Source: Streptomyces roseolus (lineage in GTDB: Bacteria; Actinomycetota; Actinomycetes; Streptomycetales; Streptomycetaceae). From it: a stretch of 64,000 nt of DNA. The translations under genes and the position numbers were made by a program. Under the pieces are notes generated by a model that worked only from the letters and a program-made list of their open reading frames with translations, was not told the DNA's origin and searched no databases. How positions within the stretch are numbered: position 1 is the stretch's first letter; the number at the start of each line of letters is the position of its first letter. Below are positions 56,646 through 64,000 of the stretch, in pieces. Where the stretch lies: NCBI RefSeq assembly GCF_014649855.1, contig NZ_BMTV01000008.1:79927-143926 (forward strand), read 5' to 3'.

Positions 56646-56688
56646 GGCCGGGGGAGGGGCCGCCGCGGGTGACGCCACGATCCGGCGC

Positions 56689-57237
56689 GTGAACGGGACC
56701 ACGGACGACCCCACGCTCCACGACCGGATCGAGCTCACCTGCCTCCCCGTCCTCGCCGACGTGCGCGAGGCGGTGGGCGTCACCCTGGACGCCGCCCGCT
56801 GGTGGCGGGTGCTGCGCCGGGCCGCGTACGGCTCCGCCGCCCTGGCCTTCCTCGCCGCCGCCCTGGAGCTGCTGCTCCCGGGCGAGCCGGACCCGGGGAC
56901 GGTGGCCCGGACGGCGGGGCTCGGCGCCGCCGCCGTCGCCGTGGCCCGGCTGATGGGCCCGGTCGTGGCACGGGCGGTCTTCCTCGCCGTCCGCGCGCAG
57001 GGCGAGGCCCGGGCCGTCGTCGACGCCGAGGGCGGCCGGTGGACCGCCCGGGACGTCGAGCAGCTCATCCGCTGGCCGATGCTGCCGCGGTACGTGGAGA
57101 CCGACCGGCTCTTCGTGCTGCTCACGCCCCGGAGGACCGGCTCCGGCTTCGCCTACCTGCCCAAGCACGGCCTCGCCGGCCCCGCCGACGCCGAGCGGCT
57201 CCGCGCCCTGCTCGACCGGCACGGCGCCCGCGTCTGA
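56689..57237 (+). CDS. YcxB-like membrane protein
   Basis: A 182-aa protein with two hydrophobic segments (about residues 45-62 and 72-92) after a short helix, then a soluble beta-rich C-terminal domain (LIRWPMLPRYVETDRLFVLLTPRRTGSGFAYLPKHGLA). The last block matches the YcxB-like C-terminal domain pattern of an aromatic-rich strand followed by LPK. Function is unknown. GTG 56689 begins 43 nt after uppS, and a 22-bp terminator follows 3 nt after the stop. Confidence 0.78.
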   Translation: MNGTTDDPTLHDRIELTCLPVLADVREAVGVTLDAARWWRVLRRAAYGSAALAFLAAALELLLPGEPDPGTVARTAGLGAAAVAVARLMGPVVARAVFLAVRAQGEARAVVDAEGGRWTARDVEQLIRWPMLPRYVETDRLFVLLTPRRTGSGFAYLPKHGLAGPADAERLRALLDRHGARV

Positions 57238-57240
57238 CGG

Positions 57241-57287
57241 CGCGCGAGGGCCCGCACCGGACGCCGTCCGGTGCGGGCCCTCGCGCG
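57241..57287. terminator. 22-bp perfect bidirectional terminator
   Basis: Arms 57241-57262 and 57266-57287 pair perfectly over a 3-nt loop. It lies between the YcxB-like gene and the convergent zur, 14 nt from the zur stop. Confidence 0.92.
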
Positions 57288-57301
57288 GGCCGGCCATCGG
57301 C

Positions 57302-57712
57302 TCACTTCGCCGCGCACTCCGCGCAGGTGCCGAAGATCTCGACGGTGTGCGCCACGTTCACGAAGCCGTGCTCCGCCGCGACCGTCTCCGCCCACTGCTC
57401 CACCATCGGGCCCTCGACCTCGACGGCCTTGCCGCAGGCGCGGCAGACGAGGTGGTGGTGGTGGTCGTCGGACGAGCAGCGGCGGTAGACCGTCTCCCCG
57501 TCGCTGGTGCGCAGCGCGTCCACCTCGCCCGCGTCCGCCAGGGACTGGAGGGTGCGGTAGACGGTCGTCAGGCCGACGGAGTCGCCGCGGTGCTTGAGCA
57601 TGTCGTGCAGCTCCTGGGCGCTGCGGAACTCGTCCACCTCGCTCAGCGCGGCCGACACGGCGGCGCGCTGCCTGGTCGAGCGGCCGCGTACGGGGGGTCC
57701 TGCCGTCGCCAC
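57302..57712 (-). CDS. zur: Zinc uptake regulator Zur (Fur family)
   Basis: A 136-aa Fur-family repressor: RSTRQRAAVSAALSEVDEFRSAQELHDMLK and VGLTTVYRTLQSLADAGEVD as the winged helix, the DDHHHHLVC metal site and two CxxC pairs (CRAC, CAEC). It is called Zur because it lies in the znuACB operon and a Zur box overlies the znuA promoter. GTG 57712 has GGAGG upstream. The gap to znuB is 58 nt. Confidence 0.92.
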   Translation of the reverse strand: MATAGPPVRGRSTRQRAAVSAALSEVDEFRSAQELHDMLKHRGDSVGLTTVYRTLQSLADAGEVDALRTSDGETVYRRCSSDDHHHHLVCRACGKAVEVEGPMVEQWAETVAAEHGFVNVAHTVEIFGTCAECAAK

Positions 57713-57770
57713 GGGGCCTCCTTGATGTATCCGTTGCCCCCGTCATTCTGCCAGTCCCCCCTGGGCCGGG

Positions 57771-58667
57771 TCAGACCCTGACGTCGTCGGCCGGTCGCCG
57801 GGTGTCCGGCACGCAGCGGGCGTCGCACTCCGCCGACGCCCGTTCGGCGGTCCGGGCCCGCCGCCGGGCGAGCGGTGTCGCCAGGACGGCCAGGGCGATG
57901 AAGACGCCGATCGCGAGGAGCACGATCGTCGCGCCCGGCGGTACGTCCTGGTAGTACGAGGTGATCGTGCCGGACAGGGTGACGCCGGTGCCGATGAGGA
58001 CGGCGAGCACGAAGGTGGCCTTGAAGGACCGGGTCAGCTGCTGGGCCGCCGCGACCGGGACCACCATGAGCGCGCTGACCAGGAGCAGGCCGACGACCCG
58101 CATCGCGACGGTCACGGTGACGGCGGCGGTGATCGCGACCAGCAGGTTGAGCAGCCGCACCGGCAGGCCGGTGACGCGGGCGAACTCCTCGTCCTGGCTG
58201 ACGGCGAAGAGCTGCCGGCGCAGGCCGACGGTGACGAGGACGACGAAGGCGGCGAGCAGCGCGATCGCGGTGACGTCCTCCGACGAGACCGTGGAGAGCG
58301 AGCCGAAGAGGTACGAGGTCAGGTTGGCGTTGGAGCCGGTCGTCGAGAGGCTGGTCAGCATGACGCCGCCAGCCATGCCGCCGTAGAACAGCAGCGCGAG
58401 CGCCAGGTCGCCGCGGGTCTTGCCGTACGCCCGGATCAGCTCCATCACGACCGAGCCCGCGATGGCGACGAGGGTCGCCGTCCACACCGGGCTGGAGTTG
58501 AGCAGGAAGCCGAGGCCCACGCCGGTCATCGCCACGTGACCGATGCCGTCGCCCATCAGCGCCTGGCGGCGCTGGACGAGGTAGATGCCGACGGCGGGGG
58601 CGGTGATGCCGACGAGGACGGCCGCGAGGAGCGCCCGCTGCATGAAGGCAGGTTCGAGGAAGTCCAT
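57771..58667 (-). CDS. znuB: Zinc ABC transporter permease
   Basis: A 298-aa permease of the ABC-3 family with about eight hydrophobic helices: MDFLEPAFMQRALLAAVLVGITAPAVG, GDGIGHVAMTGVGLGFLL and MRVVGLLLVSALMVVPVAAA are typical. It forms the channel for zinc with the ZnuA and ZnuC products. ATG 58667 lies 2 nt after znuC. The C-terminal tail is soluble and Cys-containing. Confidence 0.93.
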   Translation of the reverse strand: MDFLEPAFMQRALLAAVLVGITAPAVGIYLVQRRQALMGDGIGHVAMTGVGLGFLLNSSPVWTATLVAIAGSVVMELIRAYGKTRGDLALALLFYGGMAGGVMLTSLSTTGSNANLTSYLFGSLSTVSSEDVTAIALLAAFVVLVTVGLRRQLFAVSQDEEFARVTGLPVRLLNLLVAITAAVTVTVAMRVVGLLLVSALMVVPVAAAQQLTRSFKATFVLAVLIGTGVTLSGTITSYYQDVPPGATIVLLAIGVFIALAVLATPLARRRARTAERASAECDARCVPDTRRPADDVRV

Positions 58668-58669
58668 GG

Positions 58670-59434
58670 TCAGCTCAGCAGTCCCGTGCGGAGCGGCTCG
58701 TCGGCCGCGTGGGGGTGGACGTGGTCGTGGCCGGGCAGCGCGTGCTGGCCGACGGCCTTCGGGGGCGGGCCGTCGTGGACGACGCAGCCGTCGCGCAGGA
58801 CGACGGCCCGGTCGATCAGCGGCTCCAGGGGGCCCAGTTCGTGCAGGACGAGGAGGACCGAGGTGCCGCCGGCGACCTGTTCGCGCAGGGTGGCGGCGAG
58901 GATCTCCTGGCTGCCGAGGTCCACGCCGGCCATCGGCTCGTCCATGATCAGGAGGTCGGGTTCGGAGGCGAGCGCGCGGGCGATGAGGACCCGCTGGTGC
59001 TGGCCGCCGGAGAGGGCGGTGACGGCGTCCTTGGCACGGTCGGCGAGGCCGACCAGCTCCATGGCCCGCTGCACGGCGGCCCTGTCGGCCCGGGTCGCCC
59101 AGCCGAACCTGCGGCGGGCGAGCCGGCCCGAGGCGACGACCTCGCGGACGGTGGCGGGGACGCCGCTCGCGGCGGTGGTGCGCTGGGGGACGTAGCCGAT
59201 GCGGGCCCAGTCGCGGAACCGCTTCCGGTCGGTGCCGAACAGCTCGATGGAGCCGCCGGTCAGCGGCACCTGGCCGATGACCGCGCGGACGGCGGTGGAC
59301 TTGCCGGAGCCGTTGGCGCCGAGCAGGGCGACGACCTCGCCGCGGCCGACGGTGAGGTCGACGCCCCGCAGCACGGGGCGGGCACCGAGCGCGGCGGTGG
59401 CTCCGCGGACGGAGATGACGGGGTCGTCGTTCAC
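58670..59434 (-). CDS. znuC: Zinc ABC transporter ATP-binding protein
   Basis: A 254-aa ABC ATPase with Walker A GANGSGKST (about residues 39-47), signature LSGGQHQRVLIARAL, Walker B LLIMDEPMAGVD and the H-loop LVLHELGPL. The His-rich end (HALPGHDHVHPHAADE) suggests zinc handling. GTG 59434 is 9 nt after the znuA stop. It powers the ZnuB channel. Confidence 0.94.
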   Translation of the reverse strand: MNDDPVISVRGATAALGARPVLRGVDLTVGRGEVVALLGANGSGKSTAVRAVIGQVPLTGGSIELFGTDRKRFRDWARIGYVPQRTTAASGVPATVREVVASGRLARRRFGWATRADRAAVQRAMELVGLADRAKDAVTALSGGQHQRVLIARALASEPDLLIMDEPMAGVDLGSQEILAATLREQVAGGTSVLLVLHELGPLEPLIDRAVVLRDGCVVHDGPPPKAVGQHALPGHDHVHPHAADEPLRTGLLS

Positions 59435-59443
59435 GGGTGTCTC

Positions 59444-60442
59444 CTACTTGGCGCCGAGCGCGGTCTTCAGGGCGGCGAGGTTGGCCTGCATGACCTCGAT
59501 GTAGTCATCGCCCCGGGACCCGTCCGTGATTCCCTCCAGCGGGTCGAGGACGTCGGTCTTCAGACCGGTGTCCTGTGCCAGGGTCTTCGCGGTCCTGTCG
59601 CTCGCGAGGGTCTCGAAGAAGACGGTGGTGACCTTGTCGGCCTTCGCGATGTCCTGGAGCTCCTTGATGCGGGCGGGGCTCGGCTCCGACTCGGGGTCGA
59701 CGCCGGAGATGCCCTCCTGGTCCAGGTGGTAGCGCTCGGCGAGGTAGCCGAAGGCGGAGTGGGTGGTGATGAAGGTGCGGGTCGTGGTGTCCTTCAGGCC
59801 CGTCTCGAACGCGGTGTTCAGGTCGCCGAGCTTCTTCACCAGGGCGGCGGTGTTCGCCTTGTAGTCGGCGGCGTGGTCCGGGTCGGCCTTCTCGAAGGCG
59901 GCGCCGACGCCCTTGGCGACCTCGGCGTACTTCACGGGGTCGAGCCAGACGTGCGGGTCGGCGCCGGCCTCGGAGCCGTGGTCGTGGCCCTCGTGGGACT
60001 CCTCCTCGGCGTGCTCCTCGCCTTCGTGGGCGTGGTCGTGGCCTTCGCCGGCGCCGGTGCCGTGGGCTTCGAGGGTGGTGAGGGTCGAGGCGTCGACAGT
60101 GGTCTTCACGCCGGCCTGGGCGATGGCCTCGTCGACGGCGGGCTGGATGCCCTTGAGGTAGAGGAGGACGTCGGCCTCGCCGAGCTCGCCGATCTGCTTC
60201 GGCTTGAGCTCCAGGTCGTGGGGTTCGACGCCGGGCTTGGTGAGCGTGGTGACGGCCACGTGGCCGCCGCCTATCTGCTCGGCCAGGTACTGCATGGGGT
60301 AGAAGGACGCGACGACGTCCAGCTTGCCGGCGCTCCCCTTGTCCGCCGCGTCGGAGGTCCCGCCGCAGGCGGTGAGGGTGACGAGGCCGAGGGTGACGGC
60401 TCCGGCGACGGCGGTGGTGGGTATCAGACGGCGTACGTTCAT
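59444..60442 (-). CDS. znuA: Zinc-binding lipoprotein ZnuA
   Basis: A 332-aa cluster A-I solute-binding lipoprotein. The signal peptide ends in the lipobox LTAC (Cys26). The ligand histidines are in the N-lobe, followed by a mobile His/Glu-rich loop (GEGHDHAHEGEEHAEEESHE, about residues 130-150) typical of zinc-specific members, then DPHVWLDPVKYAEV and FITTHSAFGYLAERY. ATG 60442 lies inside the Zur box and 7 nt after the -10, so the transcript is probably leaderless. First gene of the znuACB-zur operon. Confidence 0.94.
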   Translation of the reverse strand: MNVRRLIPTTAVAGAVTLGLVTLTACGGTSDAADKGSAGKLDVVASFYPMQYLAEQIGGGHVAVTTLTKPGVEPHDLELKPKQIGELGEADVLLYLKGIQPAVDEAIAQAGVKTTVDASTLTTLEAHGTGAGEGHDHAHEGEEHAEEESHEGHDHGSEAGADPHVWLDPVKYAEVAKGVGAAFEKADPDHAADYKANTAALVKKLGDLNTAFETGLKDTTTRTFITTHSAFGYLAERYHLDQEGISGVDPESEPSPARIKELQDIAKADKVTTVFFETLASDRTAKTLAQDTGLKTDVLDPLEGITDGSRGDDYIEVMQANLAALKTALGAK

Positions 60443-60456
60443 GACACTCATTTTCA
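60442..60456. promoter_or_regulatory. Zur box over the znuA promoter
   Basis: TGACACTCATTTTCA matches the Streptomyces Zur core TGAAAATNATTTTCA at all but two specified positions. It overlaps the znuA start and -10, where Zur with zinc would block transcription. Confidence 0.8.
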
Positions 60457-60479
60457 ACAAAATTGGAAACGGTTGTCAA
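60450..60479 (-). promoter_or_regulatory. znuA promoter
   Basis: On the minus strand, TTGACA (60479-60474), an 18-bp spacer and GAAAAT (60455-60450) lie just ahead of the ATG at 60442. The consensus -35 is unusually good for this genome. Confidence 0.65.
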
Positions 60480-60608
60480 TTGCCCGGGGCGGCTCCGGGC
60501 TGTGGTCCCGGCCACCCCGGAGCCACCGGCCTACCGATTTGATACGGGGCCCATGGGCGCCGGTAACCTGTGGCATTCGCACTTCGTCGTCGTAATGAAG
60601 AGAGCACC

Positions 60609-61991
60609 GTGGCCGCCGACAAGATCGACACCATCGTCAGCCTGAGCAAGCGCCGTGGCTTCGTTTTCCCCTGCAGTGAGATCTACGGCGGTCAGCGCGC
60701 CGCCTGGGACTACGGGCACCTGGGCGTCGAGCTCAAGGAGAACATCAAGCGCCAGTGGTGGCGTTACATGGTCACCTCGCGCGAGGACGTCGTCGGCATC
60801 GACTCGTCGGTCATCCTGGCGACCGAGGTCTGGGAGGCCTCCGGTCACGTCGCGACCTTCACCGACCCGCTGACCGAGTGCACCTCCTGCCACAAGCGCT
60901 TCCGCGCCGACCACCTGGAGGAGGCGTACGAGGAGAAGCACGGCCGCCTCCCCGAGAACGGCCTCGCCGACCTCAACTGCCCCAACTGCGGCAACAAGGG
61001 CACCTTCACCGAGCCGAAGAACTTCTCGGGCCTGCTCTCCACCCACCTCGGCCCGACCCAGGACTCCGGCTCCGTCGCCTACCTGCGTCCCGAGACCGCC
61101 CAGGGCATCTTCACCAACTTCGCCCAGGTGCAGACGACCGCGCGCAAGAAGCCCCCGTTCGGCATCGCGCAGATGGGCAAGTCCTTCCGGAACGAGATCA
61201 CTCCGGGCAACTTCATCTTCCGGACCCGCGAGTTCGAGCAGATGGAGATGGAGTTCTTCGTCAAGCCGGGCGAGGACGAGCAGTGGCAGGAGTACTGGAT
61301 GCAGCAGCGCTGGAACTGGTACACCGGCCTCGGCCTGCGCGAGGAGAACATGCGCTGGTACGAGCACCCGCAGGAGAAGCTCTCCCACTACTCGAAGCGC
61401 ACCGCCGACATCGAGTACCGCTTCTCCTTCGGCGGCAGCGAGTGGGGCGAGCTGGAGGGCGTCGCCAACCGCACCGACTACGACCTGACCGCCCACTCCA
61501 AGGCGTCCGGCGCCAACCTGACGTACCTGGACCAGGAGTCCGGCGAGCGCTACACGCCGTACGTCATCGAGCCCGCCGCCGGTGTCGGCCGCACCATGCT
61601 CGCCTTCCTCCTCGACGCGTACACCGAGGACGAGGCCCCCAACGCCAAGGGCGTCATGGAGAAGCGCGTCGTCATGCGCCTCGACCACCGCCTGGCCCCG
61701 GTCAAGGCCGCCGTCCTGCCGCTCTCCCGCAACGCGCAGCTCTCCCCGAAGGCCAAGGGCCTCGCGGCGGACCTGCGGCAGAACTGGAACATCGACTTCG
61801 ACGACGCCGGCGCCATCGGCCGCCGCTACCGCCGCCAGGACGAGATCGGCACCCCGTACTGCATCACCGTCGACTTCGACACCCTCGAGGACAACGCGGT
61901 GACCGTGCGCGAGCGCGACACCATGAAGCAGGAGCGCGTCTCCCTCGACCAGATCCAGGGCTACCTCGCCACCCGCCTCATCGGCTGCTGA
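60609..61991 (+). CDS. glyS: Glycyl-tRNA synthetase (alpha2 type)
   Basis: A 460-aa class II synthetase. Motif 1 region is [29 protein letters not shown], motif 2 [32 protein letters not shown], and motif 3 [22 protein letters not shown] zinc-type insertion CTSCHKRF...CPNCGNKG sits at about residues 90-130. The C-terminal anticodon domain follows. GTG 60609 follows GAAGAGAG; TAACCT at 60563-60568 may be its -10. It is divergent from znuA over 166 nt. A 19-bp terminator follows. Confidence 0.97.
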   Translation: MAADKIDTIVSLSKRRGFVFPCSEIYGGQRAAWDYGHLGVELKENIKRQWWRYMVTSREDVVGIDSSVILATEVWEASGHVATFTDPLTECTSCHKRFRADHLEEAYEEKHGRLPENGLADLNCPNCGNKGTFTEPKNFSGLLSTHLGPTQDSGSVAYLRPETAQGIFTNFAQVQTTARKKPPFGIAQMGKSFRNEITPGNFIFRTREFEQMEMEFFVKPGEDEQWQEYWMQQRWNWYTGLGLREENMRWYEHPQEKLSHYSKRTADIEYRFSFGGSEWGELEGVANRTDYDLTAHSKASGANLTYLDQESGERYTPYVIEPAAGVGRTMLAFLLDAYTEDEAPNAKGVMEKRVVMRLDHRLAPVKAAVLPLSRNAQLSPKAKGLAADLRQNWNIDFDDAGAIGRRYRRQDEIGTPYCITVDFDTLEDNAVTVRERDTMKQERVSLDQIQGYLATRLIGC

Positions 61992-62006
61992 CCCGGCCGT
62001 ACGCCT

Positions 62007-62048
62007 GCGGGAAGCCCCCGGTCCGATCCCGGACCGGGGGCTTCCCGC
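62007..62048. terminator. glyS terminator
   Basis: A perfect 19-bp stem (62007-62025 with 62030-62048) with a 4-nt loop lies 15 nt after the glyS stop. Confidence 0.92.
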
Positions 62049-62092
62049 GTCACGGGACGGAAAACCGGGTGCACCGGTGCCGACCGCCCCGC

Positions 62093-62134
62093 TACCGTGC
62101 GGGCATGCACGCACACCTCCCGATCTACGAGTGA
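62093..62134 (+). CDS. Leaderless nine-codon upstream ORF with its -10
   Basis: ATG 62105 starts MHAHLPIYE and ends at TGA 62132-62134. TACCGT (62093-62098) lies six bases before the ATG, so the transcript probably begins at the ATG. The DUF6243 gene starts 60 nt after the stop on the same transcript. The role is unknown; a leader peptide is possible. Confidence 0.4.
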   Translation, partial: YRAGMHAHLPIYE

Positions 62135-62194
62135 GAGCGGCGCCGCTCCGGCGGACCGACGACCACCGCACACCTCACCGAAGGGGAGCACCCC

Positions 62195-62371
62195 ATGGCC
62201 AAGGGCCGTAACAACCTCCTCGGCGTCGGCGGACAGCGCAAGAAGCTGTCCCGCGCCGAACAGAACGGCGCCCGGCAGGGCCGCGCCGCCGACCGCCGCT
62301 CCGCGGAGGAGAAGAAGCAGGACCTTCTCCGGAAGATGCGCGAGCGCAACCAGGACGGCGCCGCCGAGTAG
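62195..62371 (+). CDS. DUF6243-type small basic protein
   Basis: A 58-aa protein, MAKGRNNLLGVGGQRKKLSRAEQ then a Lys/Arg/Glu-rich helix ending RKMRERNQDGAAE. It lacks cysteines and membrane segments and looks like a small nucleic-acid- or ribosome-associated helical protein (inference). ATG 62195 follows GAAGGGGAG by 6 nt. It is common and conserved in Streptomyces under the DUF6243 name, as I recall. The upstream ORF at 62105 is probably on its mRNA. Confidence 0.8.
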   Translation: MAKGRNNLLGVGGQRKKLSRAEQNGARQGRAADRRSAEEKKQDLLRKMRERNQDGAAE

Positions 62372-62381
62372 TCACCCGCAC

Positions 62382-62421
62382 CGGAGGGCCCGGGCCGCAC
62401 ACCAGCGGTCCGGGCCCTCCG
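62382..62421. terminator. Terminator between convergent DUF6243 and MFS genes
   Basis: A 12-bp perfect outer stem (62382-62393 with 62410-62421) continues into an inner CCGC/GCGG stem with a 6-nt loop. Confidence 0.88.
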
Positions 62422-62431
62422 TCGTGTCCGC

Positions 62432-63874
62432 TCAGGCCGTCGCCCTCGGCAGACGGAGGGCGTACAGGCCGGTGAGGAGGGCCAGGGCCAGCTGGACGAG
62501 GAGGGTCGCCGCCAGGGCCGTGCCCATCGGGGCCGTCGCCGCCAGCGTCAGGAAGAGCGAGCCCAGCGTCGCCACGCCCAGCGCGAGCGCCGCCTGCTGG
62601 GTCGTCACCATCACCCCGCTGCCCACGCCCGCCCGGTCCGCCGGCACCTCGGCGAGGACCACTCGGAAGAGGACCGGCAGCTGGAGCCCCTGGCCGAGGC
62701 CCGCCACCGCCATGCCCGGCGCCAGCGTCCACGGGGTGACGTCCGGCCAGGAGGACCAGGCCGTCCACGCCATCGCGCCGAGGCCGGCCGCCTGGAGCAG
62801 GGCGCCCGCCGGGACGACCCGGGTGCCCCAGCGGGCCACCAGGCGCGGGCCCGCGAGCGAGGCGGCGAAGAAGGCGAGCGCCATCGGCGCGAGGGCCGCG
62901 CCCGAGGCGACCGGTCCGAGTTCCAGGCCCTGCTGGAGGGCGATCGCGATCACCAGGATGAAGCCGCCGAAGCCGCCCGACAGGGGCAGGACGAGCACGA
63001 GGCCCCGGCGGAGCGGGATCAGGCGGAGGAGGGACGGCGGGACCAGCGGGGTGCCGCCCCGGAGCTCCGTGCGCCGCTCCGTGCGCCAGAACGCCGCCGC
63101 GAGCAGCGGGAACGCGGCGAGCGCGCCCCACGTCCACAGCGGCCACCCCGCCGCCCTGCCCTCCGTCAGCGGGGCGAGCAGCGACACCAGGGCCAGGGCC
63201 AGGAGGACCGTGCCCCGCACGTCCAGGGGCGCCGGGGCCGCCGCCCGGGTCTCCGGGACCGTGCGGAGCGCCAGCGGCAGGACGAGCAGCACCGCCGGCA
63301 CGTTCACCAGGAAGACCGCCCGCCAGCCGAGCCCCGCCAGGTCCGCGGCGACCAGCAGGCCGCCCAGGATCTGACCGGTGACGAACGCGAGCCCGGTGGT
63401 CGCCCCGTACAGCCCGATCGCCCGCGCCCGGCGGGCGCCCGTCGTCGAGGAGTGAAGGGTCGCGAGCACCTGCGGCAGCAGCAGCGCCGCGGTGGCACCC
63501 TGTGCCACCCGGGCCGCGACCAGGGCCCAGGCGCTCGGAGCGAGGCCGCAGAGCAGGGACGTCACGCCGAAGGCCACCAGGCCCGCGAGGAAGAGCCGGC
63601 GCCGGCCGAAGAGGTCGCCGAGCCGGCCGCCGAGCACCAGCAGCACGGCGTACGCGAGGCCGTATCCGGCCACGACCAGTTCGAGGAGCGACTCGTCCGC
63701 GCCGAGGTCGCCGCCGATCGACGGCAGGGCGACGTTGACGATGAAGAAGTCGACCAGGGGCAGCGCGGCCCCCAGCAGGACGGTGAAGAGGCCCAGGGAG
63801 CCGAGGGCCGACGCCGGGGCGCCCGGGACGGGGGGAGAGGGACGGGTGGGGGAGCGGTGGGTCGTCGTGGTCAC
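62432..63874 (-). CDS. MFS drug transporter (DHA2, 14-helix type)
   Basis: A 480-aa exporter: SLGLFTVLLGAALPLVDFFIVNVALPSIGGDLG, then loop motif GGRLGDLFGRRRLFLAG and RAVFLVNVPAVLLVLPLALR, typical of DHA2 pumps. GTG 63874 is the start, after GGTCGGAG. The upstream gap carries tandem CTGGTACCAG sites, shared with the divergent gene at 63976, so the pair is probably under one repressor. Confidence 0.9.
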   Translation of the reverse strand: MTTTTHRSPTRPSPPVPGAPASALGSLGLFTVLLGAALPLVDFFIVNVALPSIGGDLGADESLLELVVAGYGLAYAVLLVLGGRLGDLFGRRRLFLAGLVAFGVTSLLCGLAPSAWALVAARVAQGATAALLLPQVLATLHSSTTGARRARAIGLYGATTGLAFVTGQILGGLLVAADLAGLGWRAVFLVNVPAVLLVLPLALRTVPETRAAAPAPLDVRGTVLLALALVSLLAPLTEGRAAGWPLWTWGALAAFPLLAAAFWRTERRTELRGGTPLVPPSLLRLIPLRRGLVLVLPLSGGFGGFILVIAIALQQGLELGPVASGAALAPMALAFFAASLAGPRLVARWGTRVVPAGALLQAAGLGAMAWTAWSSWPDVTPWTLAPGMAVAGLGQGLQLPVLFRVVLAEVPADRAGVGSGVMVTTQQAALALGVATLGSLFLTLAATAPMGTALAATLLVQLALALLTGLYALRLPRATA

Positions 63875-63901
63875 GTCTCCGACCTTCGGCGTCCCGCCTG
63901 C

Positions 63902-63949
63902 CTGGTACCAGAGTCTTCTTGTCCTGGTACCAGAACTGCCTGGCACCGG
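63902..63949. promoter_or_regulatory. Tandem CTGGTACCAG operators
   Basis: The perfect palindrome CTGGTACCAG occurs at 63902-63911 and 63924-63933 (22 bp apart, about two helical turns). A degenerate third copy CTGGCACCGG lies at 63940-63949. They sit between the DHA2 gene and a divergent gene. Confidence 0.65.
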
Positions 63950-63975
63950 ACTCCGCGGACGGGCACGCTGGGATC

Positions 63976-64000
63976 ATGAGCATCGTCGTGACGACCGGGC
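63976..64000 (+). CDS. Truncated start of a possible NAD(P)-binding (NmrA-like) protein
   Basis: Only 8 codons (MSIVVTTG) are in the window. A short beta strand followed by TG resembles the Rossmann start of NmrA-type NAD(P)-binding proteins. It is divergent from the DHA2 gene. Confidence 0.4.

Noticed and set aside
60480..60608. A glycine riboswitch ahead of glyS
   Set aside because: The gap to znuA is short and shared with the znuA promoter; no riboswitch-like conserved blocks are visible.

Overview
The window is a 64 kb stretch of a high-GC actinobacterial chromosome, almost certainly from a Streptomyces. The GC content is very high, third codon positions are strongly G/C, and GTG starts are common. 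Many genes look leaderless, with a -10-like hexamer 6-8 nt before the start codon. The gene order (leuS ... comEA-comEC ... holA, rpsT, lepA, hemW, hrcA-dnaJ ... phoH-ybeY, era, leuA, recO-uppS, zur-znuBCA, glyS) is the conserved core order I know from Streptomyces chromosomes. I see no rRNA, tRNA, CRISPR array, prophage, insertion sequence or secondary-metabolite cluster. The species cannot be fixed from the sequence.

Layout. 1-8.7 kb: leuS behind a leucine-codon leader peptide and attenuator, a membrane/coiled-coil protein, a DegV protein and the DNA-uptake pair comEA-comEC. 8.7-12.8 kb is a small accessory block: an HTH regulator with an MFS pump, an arylamine N-acetyltransferase, a YceI fusion protein and a small conserved protein. 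12.9-24.6 kb is housekeeping: holA, rpsT, lepA, an acyl-CoA synthetase, hemW, a DUF3097 protein, a metallo-beta-lactamase-fold protein, and the CIRCE-controlled hrcA-dnaJ heat-shock operon. 24.7-31.4 kb: nitronate monooxygenase-rsmE, an uncharacterised AAA+/TPR pair, HIT, RNase Z-like and adenine deaminase-like genes. 31.4-43.8 kb: an MFS gene divergent from a PfkB-type kinase, then the phoH-ybeY-CNNM-yjbR cluster, interrupted by a divergent MFS/XRE pair, a cysteine-free cytidine-deaminase-fold protein, an eroded WxL/DUF916-like surface locus, and era. 43.7-54.1 kb: a protealysin-type M4 protease with its emfourin-type inhibitor, leuA with a second Leu-rich leader, a relic of a LAXTG sorting signal, a TerB protein, a LuxR-type regulator with a BBE-type flavoprotein, an FprA-type ferredoxin reductase with iron-box-like sites, and two membrane proteins sharing an N-terminal domain. 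54.1-64 kb: recO, uppS, the zinc operon znuA-znuC-znuB-zur with a Zur box on the znuA promoter, glyS, a DUF6243 gene behind a 9-codon upstream ORF, and an MFS pump next to tandem CTGGTACCAG operators.

How the genes work together. Leucine supply is probably sensed twice by ribosome stalling, at the leuS leader and at the leuA leader. Zinc uptake is autoregulated through Zur. Heat shock is sensed by HrcA on its own operon. Five exact or near-exact DnaA boxes sit in three non-coding gaps, far more than expected for such an AT-containing 9-mer in this base composition. Most other genes serve translation, ribosome/rRNA maturation and cell-envelope functions. No large new system stands out. The least-described items are the AAA+/TPR operon, the decaying surface-protein locus, the short leaderless upstream ORFs, and several clean operator palindromes whose regulators are unknown.
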